This document shows positions 16,800-26,090 of a stretch of DNA of 64,000 nt, piece by piece. The notes under the pieces are model-generated. The model worked only from the letters and a program-made list of their open reading frames with translations, did no database searches and was not told the origin of the DNA. Numbering within the stretch: the first letter of the stretch is position 1; each line of letters starts with the position of its first letter. Position numbers and translations under genes: made by a program. Location: NCBI RefSeq assembly GCF_014212055.1, contig NZ_JACJVO010000009.1:1-64000 (forward strand). Reading direction: 5' to 3'. The DNA is from Cohnella zeiphila (GTDB lineage: Bacteria; Bacillota; Bacilli; Paenibacillales; Paenibacillaceae).

Positions 16800-17522
16800 G
16801 TGGGGATGACCAAGCTTGGCCGCGCGGGAGCGCCGGCGATTCGCTGCGATAAAGTCGAAGTGTCGATCAAGAAGAAAAAAGTGTTGAATCAAGTCGCGTT
16901 CGAGGTGGGAGCGGGCTGCCTGGCCGGACTGCTCGGCCCGAACGGAGCGGGCAAATCGACGCTGCTGCGTCTGCTGACCGGCCTGCTCCCGCCCGACAGC
17001 GGTTCGGTCGAGCTGTTCGGCGCCCCGGCCGGCCCCGATCGTCTGGCCGAAGTGTCGTTCCTGCCCGACCGCGGCCAGCTTCCCGTTTATCTCTCGGCCG
17101 GCGAATGGCTCGGTTTTGCCGCCCGGCTGTATCCGGACTGGAGCCGGGCGCGGGAGCGGGAGCTGACGGCGAAGCTGGAGGTCGATCCGGCTCGGCGGAT
17201 CGGCTCCATGTCGCGGGGCGAAGAAGCCCGGCTGCAGCTGCTTACCTGCCTGTCTCGGGAAGCGCCGCTGCTCATCCTCGACGAGCCGTTCACCGGCGTC
17301 GACCTGCTCTCGCGGGAACGGATCGCTTCGGCCGTCGTCGGGGAAATGGCCGACGGGGAGAGGACGTTCCTGATCGCCACCCACGACATTCGGGAGATGG
17401 AGCATCTGTTCGATTCCATCGTTCTGCTCGGGGACGGCACGGTCAAGGCGGCCTACGAAGTGGAAGCCTTGCGCGAAAGCGGGCGTTCCGTCGAATCTTG
17501 CTACAGGGAAGTGTTCGCATGA
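16800..17522 (+). CDS. ABC transporter ATP-binding protein
   Basis: ATPase of 240 aa. Walker A GPNGAGKST is at residues 46-54; Walker B appears as LLILDEPFTGVD; the signature motif is degenerate (SMSRGEE in place of LSGGQ). GTG 16800 is preferred because GGAGGAG precedes it by eight bases. The 3' end overlaps the permease start by 4 bp (ATGA). It powers the permease encoded next. In YtrA-type operons such transporters are often induced by cell-wall antibiotics; that link is inference. Confidence 0.9.
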   Translation: MGMTKLGRAGAPAIRCDKVEVSIKKKKVLNQVAFEVGAGCLAGLLGPNGAGKSTLLRLLTGLLPPDSGSVELFGAPAGPDRLAEVSFLPDRGQLPVYLSAGEWLGFAARLYPDWSRARERELTAKLEVDPARRIGSMSRGEEARLQLLTCLSREAPLLILDEPFTGVDLLSRERIASAVVGEMADGERTFLIATHDIREMEHLFDSIVLLGDGTVKAAYEVEALRESGRSVESCYREVFA

Positions 17523-19105
17523 AAAAGCTGACCGAAGATCCGTTGTTCGCGCTGGAGTGGAGCTCGTCCCGCCTCTTCCTTCCGTTCTCGGTCCGGAATG
17601 CCGCCGTCTGGGCGGCTTTCCTGGCGATCGTCGTCATCGGCGTCGGCCTTTTCCTGCCGGATGACATAACGCCGGAATCGCTGTTCGCGTGCGGCGCGGC
17701 GATGATCGCCATCATCGGCTTCAGCATCGGGCTGGGAAGCGCGCTCACGCAGCGGGAGAATCCCTGGAAGGACTGGTGGCTAACGATGCCCCATTCGCGG
17801 GAAGCGCTGGTTCGGGCGAAGCTGCTCGCCATGATCCTGACGGTCGGCAGCTTCGCCGCCGGAATCTGGCTCGCCTGCGTCCTGATCGCCGCCGTTCGCG
17901 CGCAGAGCGGCGTCTACTGGACCGACCCCGGCACCGCCGGCCGCTTGCCGGGCGACATGCTCGCCTATGCGCTCGCGTATGCCGCGGAAGCGCCGATCTG
18001 CGCCAGCCTGGGTCTCTCCCTGCTCGGCATGTATTCCGGCTACCGGAGATGGCTGCTCCTGCCGCTCGCCGCGCTGTTTCTCCCTCTCTACGGAATGATC
18101 TCGGCCGTTCTGAGCCCGAACGCCGCCGTCCAGAGAGCGGTGTCGGCGGAGGCGTTCTTCTACGGCGCCTGCGCTGCCCTGCTCGTCGCCGCGCCGCTCT
18201 GCAAGGGCGTCGTTCGCTTCGTCGCGGGGTACGGCATGCCGGAGTTGGCGCGGCATCGTTCGAACGGCTTGTTGACCCGCAAGCGTAAAGAGACGGTGTC
18301 GCAAGCGCGGTTCAAGGCGAACGGAACGGGCTTTCGCGCCCTGTTCGGATTCGAGCGCTCGCGCTACAGGCATTTCTCCTCGTCCTCGCCGGCCCGCGTC
18401 CTTTACGTGATGCTCGTACTCGCGGCGGCGGCGGGCGGCTGCTTCGCCGTGGCTCAACCTCAAGGAATCCTCAATCTGATCATGGGGCTGACGATGGCGA
18501 CGGCATGGGCGCCGAGCATCGTTTTGTCGCTCGTCACCCAGACGGACGCGAACCGCCGCCGGCTCGTCTGGTGGATCGCGCTGCCGTTTCGCCGCCGCAC
18601 GCTGCTGCTGGCCAGGTGGACGGCCGTATGGGCGACCGTTCTGAAAGGGGCGGCGGGGCTTCTGGCCGCTATGATCGCGGGAGCCGCCGTCCGCTGGGGG
18701 ATCGGAGGGAGCGTTCCGGTCTTGTGGAATCGCGACGGCCATACGGCTCTATACGTCGCGGTCTCTCTCCTTGCGATGGGGCTGCTGCTTAGCGGAATCA
18801 CGCTCGCTTATCCGGCCGCCTATCGCAACGCGTGGACCGCCTGGCTGATTTTGCCGGTCACCTCCGGCGCGGCCATCGCCCCGATATTTGCAAGCCGCTG
18901 GCTGGTGACGGAACGCGTTCTGGCCGGCGAGGTCGGGCCGGAGCAATGGCGAACGGCCGCCATCGTCGCGGCGGCCGCCCTCGCGCTTGGCGGAGCGGGG
19001 CTCGCGCTGGGCGCCAAGTGGCTTCATCTGTACCTGACGAACACCCAGGACGCCGCGCAGCGTCTGCGAGGAGCCGGACGAAGCCGGGGACGGCCGCTTG
19101 TCTGA
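17519..19105 (+). CDS. ABC transporter permease, two membrane halves
   Basis: Membrane protein of 528 aa with two blocks of about six helices separated by a cytosolic segment near residues 250-300. It starts at ATG 17519, overlapping the ATPase stop by 4 bp, so the pair is translationally coupled. No substrate-binding protein is encoded, which favours export or resistance. It is not a recognised named permease. Confidence 0.85.
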   Translation: MKKLTEDPLFALEWSSSRLFLPFSVRNAAVWAAFLAIVVIGVGLFLPDDITPESLFACGAAMIAIIGFSIGLGSALTQRENPWKDWWLTMPHSREALVRAKLLAMILTVGSFAAGIWLACVLIAAVRAQSGVYWTDPGTAGRLPGDMLAYALAYAAEAPICASLGLSLLGMYSGYRRWLLLPLAALFLPLYGMISAVLSPNAAVQRAVSAEAFFYGACAALLVAAPLCKGVVRFVAGYGMPELARHRSNGLLTRKRKETVSQARFKANGTGFRALFGFERSRYRHFSSSSPARVLYVMLVLAAAAGGCFAVAQPQGILNLIMGLTMATAWAPSIVLSLVTQTDANRRRLVWWIALPFRRRTLLLARWTAVWATVLKGAAGLLAAMIAGAAVRWGIGGSVPVLWNRDGHTALYVAVSLLAMGLLLSGITLAYPAAYRNAWTAWLILPVTSGAAIAPIFASRWLVTERVLAGEVGPEQWRTAAIVAAAALALGGAGLALGAKWLHLYLTNTQDAAQRLRGAGRSRGRPLV

Positions 19106-19173
19106 GAATCCGGCGGCGCCGCCGCTTCCGCGCCCGAGCCTTCGGCCGGCTTTGCCGCCCGACCTCGGGCCGT

Positions 19174-19202
19174 TTTACTCCGGGGCGGCAGGCCGGTATA
19201 AT
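19174..19202 (+). promoter_or_regulatory. Sigma-A promoter candidate
   Basis: TTTACT at 19174-19179, 17 bp, perfect TATAAT at 19197-19202, ahead of the 144-aa membrane protein gene. Confidence 0.65.
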
Positions 19203-19239
19203 AGAGTAGGATGTGAGGATAGCGGATGGGGGAGATGGG

Positions 19240-19674
19240 ATGAGTCTCGATCTTGATGCCTGGAAACAGTTCGCAACCGATCATTGGGTCTTGATCGTCG
19301 TGGCGGTCATTGTCCTGATCGTCGTTATCAACGTCGTCAAGACGCTGCTCAAATGGGTGCTCGTCGCCGCGATCGTTGTCGGTCTGGCGGTTTATGGCGG
19401 ATACAGCGTGAACGATCTCAAGGAAGTCGGCAGCAAGGTCACGGCCGATCTGAAGGACGAAGCGGTCAAAGCGATGGCCGGCGAAGCTTCGCAGGCGACG
19501 TACAAGCTGAACGGCGACGGCACCTTTACGGTGACGACGCCGAATCTTGAGCTTAGCGGCGTTCCGAATTCCGGCAAAGTCAATGTGAAGTTCCGCGGCG
19601 TCTCCCTGGGATCGTGGTCGATGGACGGAGCGGTTCGCGAACTCGTCGCGCAGGCCAGGGAAGCCTCGCAATGA
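19240..19674 (+). CDS. Membrane-anchored hypothetical protein, 144 aa
   Basis: ATG 19240 follows GGGGGAG. Residues 15-55 form one or two hydrophobic helices (HWVLIVVAVIVLIVVIN, then WVLVAAIVVGLAVYGGY). The C-terminal 85 residues look like a small beta-rich extracytoplasmic domain (GDGTFTVTTPNLELSG). Its stop overlaps the start of the transglutaminase gene by 4 bp, so the two products probably act together at the membrane. Function unknown. Confidence 0.75.
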   Translation: MSLDLDAWKQFATDHWVLIVVAVIVLIVVINVVKTLLKWVLVAAIVVGLAVYGGYSVNDLKEVGSKVTADLKDEAVKAMAGEASQATYKLNGDGTFTVTTPNLELSGVPNSGKVNVKFRGVSLGSWSMDGAVRELVAQAREASQ

Positions 19675-20792
19675 AATCGCTGGACGCCAACCTGGTCACC
19701 GCGGCGCTGCTGGCCGTCGTGGCGGTGTCCTTGCTGCAAGGGATCTTCCGGGGGGCGGGCAGCTCGGCGAAGCGGCTGTTTCTCTTCGTCGGAGGGGCTG
19801 CGGTTACGCTCGCGTCCGTCGTGCTGGCGGCGTGGGCGGCATCGGCCGCTTCCGCTCCTTTTCGCGATTGGCTCGACCGGCGCCATTGGACCCAGCCGAA
19901 GCCGGACGCTTCGGGCTGGTCCCAGTTCGGCTATACGCTATTCGCAAGCGTCCGCGACCTTCCGCTGCTCCGGTTCGCTTTTTTGTTTTTGATCGCCTAT
20001 CTGGCGATTCGGCTCGTGCTGGGGACGATCGGATCGCTGCTGATCCGCGTCGGCGCCGTGCCGATGGGAATCGTTCCGTCCGGCGGGCCGGTCAGCCGCG
20101 CGTTCGGCGGCCTGATCGGCGCGGCGCTCGGCTGCGGCCGGGCCCTGCTGCTGACGGCCGCCTTGTTCGCCTATTGCTCCCTGTTCCCGCAAGGCCCTTA
20201 TGTCGATTACGTCTCCCAGTCCGGCCTTTACCGCGAAGCGGCGGCGCAGATTATCCGCCCGGCCGCGGGAAGCCTGTTCGAAGAGCGGCTGCCCGTCTTC
20301 GCGAAGCAGATGCAGGGCGAGCTGGATCAGATCTGGCAGAAGCGCTACGACGTGATCGACGCGGACCTGCCGCCCGAGATCGTGCAGACCGCGCAGCAGG
20401 CGACCGAGGGGAAGAAGACCGACGAGGAGAAAGCCCGGGCGTTATACGACTGGGTGGGAAGCCATATCGAATACGATAACGATAAGGTGACCGACTACGA
20501 GGAGAAGGGCGAGTGGCACGAGCAGACGCCGGCGATGACATACGACACGCACAAGGGCGTGTGCATCGATTACGCCAGACTGTTCGCGGCGATGGCACGT
20601 TCCGTCGGCCTGGAAGTCCGCGTCATTACCGGACTCGGCTATGACGGCCTGGGCGGCTACGGCGCGCATGCCTGGAACGAAGTGTATCTGAGCGAGCAAA
20701 AACGCTGGATTCCTCTCGATGCCACCTGGGCGCATGCGGGAGACTGGTTTGATCCGCCGAACTTCCGGGATACGCACATTGCGTCGGCATAA
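19671..20792 (+). CDS. Membrane transglutaminase-like protein
   Basis: A 373-aa protein with about four N-terminal helices (residues 1-180) and a C-terminal transglutaminase-core domain. The papain-like triad is intact: C298 in KGVCIDYA, H333 in YGAHAWNEV and D350 in PLDATW. Such domains act as proteases or peptide-bond cyclases at the envelope more often than as true cross-linkers. It is coupled to the 144-aa gene before it and lies 65 bp ahead of PBP2, which suggests an envelope role. Confidence 0.87.
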   Translation: MKSLDANLVTAALLAVVAVSLLQGIFRGAGSSAKRLFLFVGGAAVTLASVVLAAWAASAASAPFRDWLDRRHWTQPKPDASGWSQFGYTLFASVRDLPLLRFAFLFLIAYLAIRLVLGTIGSLLIRVGAVPMGIVPSGGPVSRAFGGLIGAALGCGRALLLTAALFAYCSLFPQGPYVDYVSQSGLYREAAAQIIRPAAGSLFEERLPVFAKQMQGELDQIWQKRYDVIDADLPPEIVQTAQQATEGKKTDEEKARALYDWVGSHIEYDNDKVTDYEEKGEWHEQTPAMTYDTHKGVCIDYARLFAAMARSVGLEVRVITGLGYDGLGGYGAHAWNEVYLSEQKRWIPLDATWAHAGDWFDPPNFRDTHIASA

Positions 20793-20857
20793 CCCGTTCC
20801 GCCGTCTTGCCTCAAGGAAGGCAATGGCATGAAATGAAGCAACAGGAGGTACCGAAC

Positions 20858-22900
20858 GTGAGTCAAGACCACCGCACGGAAGAGGCTCAGAAAAGAGAAA
20901 TCCGCATCCGGCGCAACTTCAGCTTTCGTCTGAACTTATTCTTCTTCGTCACCTTCTTCGCTTTCTCGTTGCTTATCGTCAAGCTGGCCTATCTACAGTT
21001 CGTGCAGGGACCGTCGCTGAAGGAGAAGGAGCACCAGATCTCGACCCGGAACGTCTCGATTCCGCCGATTCGCGGCAATATCTACGATGCGACCGGGCAG
21101 CCCATCGCCTATTCGACCTCGACGCAGTCGCTTTACTACACGATCCAACCGGGGACCAAAAAAGAGCAGGGCCAGGAGCTGGCCCAACGGCTTGTCGAGG
21201 TGTTCAACAAGTACGGCGACGCTTCGCAGAAGCCGCTCACGGCGGACGAAGTGTTCGACGACATGGACTTCGACAACAAAGTGTACTACTCCTACCAGCA
21301 GCGCCGCATCAAGAGCGGCTTGACGGATAAGGAGATCGCCTATTTCAGCGAGCACCGCGACGAGTTCAAGGGCATCGACATCGTCGAAGAGAGCATTCGG
21401 CAGTACAGCCAGGACCAGGTGGCGGTCCAGCTCGTCGGTTATATGAAGAAGCTGTCCGGCGCGACGGCGCTCGACAAGTACAAGAACATCAACGAGAATC
21501 AGACCGATCCGACGCTTGAATACCTGGATTCGGAGGAAGTCGGCTTCGACGGTCTGGAGCTGATGTACCAGGACGAACTGCGCGGCCGCAACGGGCTGAA
21601 GACGTATCCGGTCAACAGCGAGAGCCGCATCGTCGGGCCGATGCAGCTGACGAAGCCCGTCAAGGGCGACAACCTGTACCTGACGATCAACAAAAACCTG
21701 CAGCTCGCGACGCAGAATGCGATCATGAATCAGCTGCAAAAGCTTCGCACCTCGACGAATTCGGCCGAACGGGCTCCGAACGCCAGGACCGGCTACGCGG
21801 TGGCCATGGAGGTCAAGACCGGCAAGGTCGTGGCGATGGCGAGCATGCCGGATTACGATCCGAACCTGTGGCAGGGCGGCATCAGCTCCAAGGATTACGA
21901 CGCGGTCAAATATTACATGGGCAACGGCGCGATCCGCGAGGTTCAGGCGCCTTACGCGGACGACAAGGAACGGCTGAAGCATCCGTCTTCGCTCGTCAAT
22001 CTCGGGTCGACGCAGAAGCCGCTCACCATTCTGCTCGGCTTGAACGAGCATCTCATTACGCCTAGTTCCACCTGGAACGACCCCGGGTATTTCTCCTTCG
22101 GGGCCAAGGGCCACGAGGTGAGGGTCCGGAACTCGGGCAGCGAAGCGAACGGCCTGTTGACGCCGTCGAGAGCGATCGCCAAATCGTCCAACGCGTTCAT
22201 GTCCAAGATGGTCGGCAACGCGCTTTACTTGCGCGACGGCAGCAAAGGCGTCGATATATGGGATAAATACATGAAGGAATTCGGACTCGGCGTCACGACG
22301 GGCAGCGGCCTGCCGGGCGAATCGAAAGGCTACATCAACTACTTCACCGAAGCCAAGCGGGGAAGCCCGCAGTCCGCTCTGATCTACTCGTCCTTCGGGC
22401 AGCAGGGCCGCTATACCGTCCTGCAGCTGGCGCAGTATGCGACGATGCTCGCCAGCCGGGGCACCCGGTTGAAGCCGCAGTTCGTCGATCATATTACGGA
22501 CAGCGAAGGCAATGTCGTCCAGTCGTACCAGAAGGACGTGCTCAGCACGGTCAGCTTCCCGTCGGTATATTGGGATACGATCGAGCAGGGGATGTCGCAG
22601 GTTAAAGTACAGGGCTTCGACGGATTTCCGTACCATTACAACCGGAAGACGGGAACGTCCGAGCAGGAAGTGGGCGGCAAGATCGTCGACAACGCGGTGT
22701 TCATCGCCTATGCGCCGGCCGAAGATCCGGTGCTGGCCGTAGCGGTCGTCGTGCCGGAAGGCGGCTTCGGCGGCTGGGGCGCGGCTCCGATCGCCCGCCA
22801 AATTTTCGACGCCTACGACAAGGAGATCGGATTGACGGCAGCGGGTCCGCGCAAATCCGCCGATACGACGACCGACGGCACTGCCGGCACGGCGCAATAG
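20858..22900 (+). CDS. Class B penicillin-binding protein 2 (copy 1)
   Basis: Peptidoglycan transpeptidase of 680 aa. One N-terminal anchor (about residues 24-45) is followed by a dimerisation domain and the penicillin-binding domain: SxxK as S384-T-Q-K387, SxN as S443-S-N445, KTGT at 597-600. GTG 20858 follows AGGAGGT; the close paralog at 35823 begins at the equivalent codon. An in-frame ATG at 20834 is less likely. A terminator at 22939 ends the unit. The copies share long identical DNA. Confidence 0.93.
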   Translation: MSQDHRTEEAQKREIRIRRNFSFRLNLFFFVTFFAFSLLIVKLAYLQFVQGPSLKEKEHQISTRNVSIPPIRGNIYDATGQPIAYSTSTQSLYYTIQPGTKKEQGQELAQRLVEVFNKYGDASQKPLTADEVFDDMDFDNKVYYSYQQRRIKSGLTDKEIAYFSEHRDEFKGIDIVEESIRQYSQDQVAVQLVGYMKKLSGATALDKYKNINENQTDPTLEYLDSEEVGFDGLELMYQDELRGRNGLKTYPVNSESRIVGPMQLTKPVKGDNLYLTINKNLQLATQNAIMNQLQKLRTSTNSAERAPNARTGYAVAMEVKTGKVVAMASMPDYDPNLWQGGISSKDYDAVKYYMGNGAIREVQAPYADDKERLKHPSSLVNLGSTQKPLTILLGLNEHLITPSSTWNDPGYFSFGAKGHEVRVRNSGSEANGLLTPSRAIAKSSNAFMSKMVGNALYLRDGSKGVDIWDKYMKEFGLGVTTGSGLPGESKGYINYFTEAKRGSPQSALIYSSFGQQGRYTVLQLAQYATMLASRGTRLKPQFVDHITDSEGNVVQSYQKDVLSTVSFPSVYWDTIEQGMSQVKVQGFDGFPYHYNRKTGTSEQEVGGKIVDNAVFIAYAPAEDPVLAVAVVVPEGGFGGWGAAPIARQIFDAYDKEIGLTAAGPRKSADTTTDGTAGTAQ

Positions 22901-22938
22901 ACAGGCCGGAAGACAAGCGACACGCGTTCAAAGAGGCG

Positions 22939-22966
22939 GAGACTCCGAGGGGAGTCTCTTTTTTTC
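22939..22966 (+). terminator. Rho-independent terminator of PBP2 copy 1
   Basis: GAGACTCC at 22939-22946 pairs with GGAGTCTC at 22951-22958 across GAGG, then seven or more T. Confidence 0.95.
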
Positions 22967-23209
22967 TACGACGGCATAATGAACGAACAATAAATGGCTC
23001 GATATTGTACCGCAAACGCATCGCCTCGCCATCGAAGTCTGGCAAATGGGCTCTTGATACGATGATTTGCATCGTTATCGCACCTGCTGCCAGGCAAGCC
23101 CTGTGAATGGGCATGCATGTTCCGCGAACTTTGTTAGTCGATGATGCCGCTTTAGTTTTTTCGCGACTTCCATTTTTTAAACGGAACGCATTACATGAAA
23201 CAACAATTA

Positions 23210-23239
23210 TTGACAAAAGTTTCTTTGTTCATTTACTGT
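23210..23239 (+). promoter_or_regulatory. Sigma-A promoter of the ATP-grasp operon
   Basis: Perfect TTGACA at 23210-23215, 18 bp, TACTGT at 23234-23239. Transcription from here would begin after the ATG at 23195, so the first gene must start at the TTG at 23279. The 245 bp between the previous terminator and this promoter hold no recognisable gene. Confidence 0.75.
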
Positions 23240-23278
23240 AAGTTAGGAATCTATCCTAAAAGAAGGGATGTTCGGCGT

Positions 23279-23494
23279 TTGAACAACGACATCGCGGTTA
23301 TTTTGCTTGAAAAGCTGCCCGAAGGCGATCTGCGGCAGATCGATGAGCGGATCTGGACGCCCGGCATGGTGACGTCGCTGGAGCATGTCAACTATATCAC
23401 CGTCGGCGGAAGCGAATACGAGACGCTGGAAGGCAGATTGAATCTGGACAAGGGCAAATTGGAAATCCTGGTCGTTCCGGTCCGGAACGAATAG
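23279..23494 (+). CDS. Small hypothetical protein, first gene of the ATP-grasp operon
   Basis: A 71-aa protein starting at TTG 23279, behind AGAAGGGATG. A longer frame from ATG 23195 is rejected because its first part overlaps a strong promoter and lacks a ribosome binding site. It begins LNNDIAVILLEKLPEGDLRQI and ends in a strand-like LEILVVPVRNE. No membrane segment. It heads six closely spaced genes. Not recognised. Confidence 0.7.
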   Translation: MNNDIAVILLEKLPEGDLRQIDERIWTPGMVTSLEHVNYITVGGSEYETLEGRLNLDKGKLEILVVPVRNE

Positions 23495-23521
23495 GATCGC
23501 AAGCGACAGGGGGAACTGCGG

Positions 23522-24235
23522 TTGAAATGGGAGGAAAGGCCGGACGAGCCGGCCAAATTCAAATTTTTTACGAAGGACGGCAAGCCGCTGCGGATTCTAT
23601 CCACCTCGCTCGGCATCGCGCTTCTCGCCAACGCGGCGCTGGGCTCCGTGTCCTTCGCGGCGGAGGGGGACGCGGGGGATCCCGGCGGCGATCAGCCGAA
23701 GCTGGTCGAGTGGTCGACGGAAGCGGTGAAAGCCTATTTCGATCCGGCTGTCGATTGGGGCTTGCCCGATCTGGACGAAATGCAGGACGGGGAAGGCGAG
23801 GGAAGCGCCGCCGTCACGACAACGACCTCCGGCGGCACGGGAAGCCAGAGCAGCACGATCGTGGTTAACAACGGCTATTCCGGCTTCGGCTGGGACGATC
23901 TTCTTTTGTATCATCTGCTGTTCAATCGTGGTTCCGCGTACTCGTCGTCTTCCTGGACGAATTCGCATACGACTTACTACGGCGGAACTACAAGGCCTTA
24001 TAAAGAAAAGTCTTTCACGAGCGACTCGTTCCAGAACAAGCCGGTGGCCGGCTCGGCGGTGCGGCCCAAGACGACGAGCAAAACCGGATCGGTCACCCGG
24101 CGTTCCTCGAAATCGAGCACCTCCAATCCCGGCGGAATCGGCGGCAAGTCCAGCACGCTGAGCTCCTCCTCGAGCTCGCGCTCCTCCTCTTCGAAGTCGA
24201 GCGTCTCGCATTCCTCCGGAGGGTTCGGCGGCTGA
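23522..24235 (+). CDS. Exported Ser/Gly-rich protein (YgiB/YjfM-like architecture)
   Basis: A 237-aa protein starting at TTG 23522. A hydrophobic segment (about residues 26-47, ending SVSFAAEG) looks like a signal peptide. A middle part is acidic, then Gly/Ser/Thr-rich. Residues about 155-237 are basic and Ser-rich and end SSGGFGG. This order of parts resembles YgiB/YjfM (DUF1190) proteins encoded beside glutathionylspermidine-synthase homologues in Enterobacteria, though I cannot claim sequence homology. The stop overlaps the ligase start by one base. It may be the ligase substrate (inference). Confidence 0.7.
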   Translation: MKWEERPDEPAKFKFFTKDGKPLRILSTSLGIALLANAALGSVSFAAEGDAGDPGGDQPKLVEWSTEAVKAYFDPAVDWGLPDLDEMQDGEGEGSAAVTTTTSGGTGSQSSTIVVNNGYSGFGWDDLLLYHLLFNRGSAYSSSSWTNSHTTYYGGTTRPYKEKSFTSDSFQNKPVAGSAVRPKTTSKTGSVTRRSSKSSTSNPGGIGGKSSTLSSSSSSRSSSSKSSVSHSSGGFGG

Positions 24236-25437
24236 TGCCGGGCGTGTTCGAGGTGCGGGGCTCGCCCGATCCGGATCGGGAAGCCCGGGCGGCGCTCCTG
24301 AAAGAGCTTGGCTTCGGTTGGGCGGATCTGGAGGACGAAGCCTATTGGCTGGATCAGATTGTCGCGATGCCGGCGGAACTCTACGCCGAGCTCGAGGCGG
24401 CGTCCGCGAAGCTGTGGGGCATTCTCGACAAAGCCGTCCGCTACGTGGCCGGCAAGCGGGAGCTGTACGGACTGCTCGGCATTCCCGAGGTGCTGTGGGA
24501 CATGCTCGACCTGCTGCCGCTGCCGCCCGAAGGGCTGATCAGCCGGTACGCCCGTTTTGACTTTGCCATTTCCGGGGACGGGGCGATCAAGCTGCTGGAG
24601 CTGAACGCCGATACGCCGACCGGCTATGTCGAAGCCGCGATTGCGACCCCGTGGCTGTGCCGGGAGGCTGGCCTTGCCTCGCCGAACGAGCGGATGGCGT
24701 CGCGCGTCGCGGCGGCCTGGGGCGAGGAACGGCCCGAGGTTGCGGCATGCGTTCACTACGGAACGCATCTGGAGGATTCGGGAACGATCGAGGCGCTCGT
24801 CCGGCACAGCGGATTGGACGCGCGCTGCGCGGACTGCCTGGATCTGTGGGTGGACGAAGGGGTGCTGAAGGACCGCGACGGCGCTCCCGTTCGCCGGATG
24901 TTCGCGCTGTACCCGAAGGAATGGATGGGGGTGGACGACGGCGGCGAGGCGCTCGCGTATGCGATCGAGAGCGGGAACCTGACGCTGTTCAATCCGCCGC
25001 ACAGCGTCATTCTTCAGTCCAAGGGGCTGCAGGCCGCGGTTTGGGGCCTTTACGAATTGGGCCTGCTGTACGACGCGCAGGAGCGGGAAGCCATCGGCCG
25101 CTACATGCTGCCGACCTACAACAAGCCTGTATTCGAGGGCGACTTCGTGTCCAAGTCGATGTTCGGGCGCGAAGGCGGCTCCGTCCGGCTATTCGATCCG
25201 CAGGGCGAATTGGAGCTTGAGGACGAGGACGGCTACGACGCAAGCGAGCTGTTCCCCGTCGTGTACCAGAAGCGGGCGGAGCTGGCCCGCATCGACACAT
25301 CGGCCGGCGAGCTGCATCTGCTGACGGGGATGTTCGTGCTGAACGGAGAGCCGTGCGGGCTGCTCGGCCGGGCCGGCGGGCTGATTACCGGCAATACGAG
25401 CCATTTTATTCCCATAGGAGTGAAGGAACGAGAATGA
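24235..25437 (+). CDS. Glutathionylspermidine synthase-like ATP-grasp ligase
   Basis: A 400-aa ATP-grasp amidoligase that should join a carboxylate to an amine via an acyl phosphate. It has only the synthetase domain, like YgiC/YjfC, and lacks the amidase half of E. coli GspSA. Mg/ATP-binding residues are visible in KLLELNADTPTGYVEA (E122, N124, D126) and in the loop SKSMFGREGGSVR near residues 306-318. Since this group of bacteria is not known for glutathionylspermidine, a protein or peptide substrate is more likely. It overlaps both neighbours by 1 and 4 bp. Confidence 0.88.
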   Translation: MPGVFEVRGSPDPDREARAALLKELGFGWADLEDEAYWLDQIVAMPAELYAELEAASAKLWGILDKAVRYVAGKRELYGLLGIPEVLWDMLDLLPLPPEGLISRYARFDFAISGDGAIKLLELNADTPTGYVEAAIATPWLCREAGLASPNERMASRVAAAWGEERPEVAACVHYGTHLEDSGTIEALVRHSGLDARCADCLDLWVDEGVLKDRDGAPVRRMFALYPKEWMGVDDGGEALAYAIESGNLTLFNPPHSVILQSKGLQAAVWGLYELGLLYDAQEREAIGRYMLPTYNKPVFEGDFVSKSMFGREGGSVRLFDPQGELELEDEDGYDASELFPVVYQKRAELARIDTSAGELHLLTGMFVLNGEPCGLLGRAGGLITGNTSHFIPIGVKERE

Positions 25438-26090
25438 AATCCAATCTGTCAATCGCTTCCCGGTCCGGCCGGCTTGCCAAAAGCGGCGTCCTGTTGACGC
25501 TGCTGCTGCTGGCGGCGCTGCTCGGCTCGTGCTCGACGGATCAGCCTTCCGTCTTCAGCACCACGAACAACAGCGCAACCGTCGCCGGGACGGAGCGGAT
25601 TCCGTGGGATTACCGCATGGTCGAGGGCACCGTCGGCGATCTGGTCGGCAGCGACATGACCGTTCTGCCCGACAACGCGCTGCTGCCCAACGACGACAAC
25701 TACGCCACCGGCGACAAAATCTGGACGCTGCAATACATGACGGCCGACATGGGGTCGAACGAGAGCGGCAACAGCGAGATTCAGCTGTCGTCCTGGACGA
25801 CGATCAAGTCGTACAAGGATGAAGCCAAGGCGAAGGCGGACCTGTCGAACCTGAAGGTGTCGCTGCAGACGAGCGTTCCTCTGGTCGGGGTTTACAAGAC
25901 GGAGTATCAGGGCAAGACGAGAAATTTCGCCGTTCTGACCCTTCCTTCGGGCAATCAGATCAAGCAGCCGATCGACGACGAGCGCTACAAGAAGCTCAAA
26001 GACGTCCAGAAAGTGATGATCAAGGTGGAAGAAGTCCACGATTACAGCGATTATGACATGGCCTATGCCAAATTTCGGGGGTGGGTCTGA
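25434..26090 (+). CDS. Predicted lipoprotein, 218 aa
   Basis: ATG 25434 overlaps the ligase stop (ATGA). Residues 1-35 form a signal peptide ending LLGSC, an acceptable lipobox with the lipidated Cys near residue 33. The mature part is soluble with repeated mixed strand and helix patterns and a central DDNYATGDKIWTLQY. I do not recognise the family; some related operons carry DUF4178-type proteins in this place. Likely at the outer face of the membrane. Confidence 0.72.
   Translation: MKSNLSIASRSGRLAKSGVLLTLLLLAALLGSCSTDQPSVFSTTNNSATVAGTERIPWDYRMVEGTVGDLVGSDMTVLPDNALLPNDDNYATGDKIWTLQYMTADMGSNESGNSEIQLSSWTTIKSYKDEAKAKADLSNLKVSLQTSVPLVGVYKTEYQGKTRNFAVLTLPSGNQIKQPIDDERYKKLKDVQKVMIKVEEVHDYSDYDMAYAKFRGWV

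Noticed and set aside
23195..23278. ATG 23195 as start of the first operon gene
   Set aside because: The segment overlaps a TTGACA-N18 promoter and lacks a ribosome binding site, whereas TTG 23279 has one.
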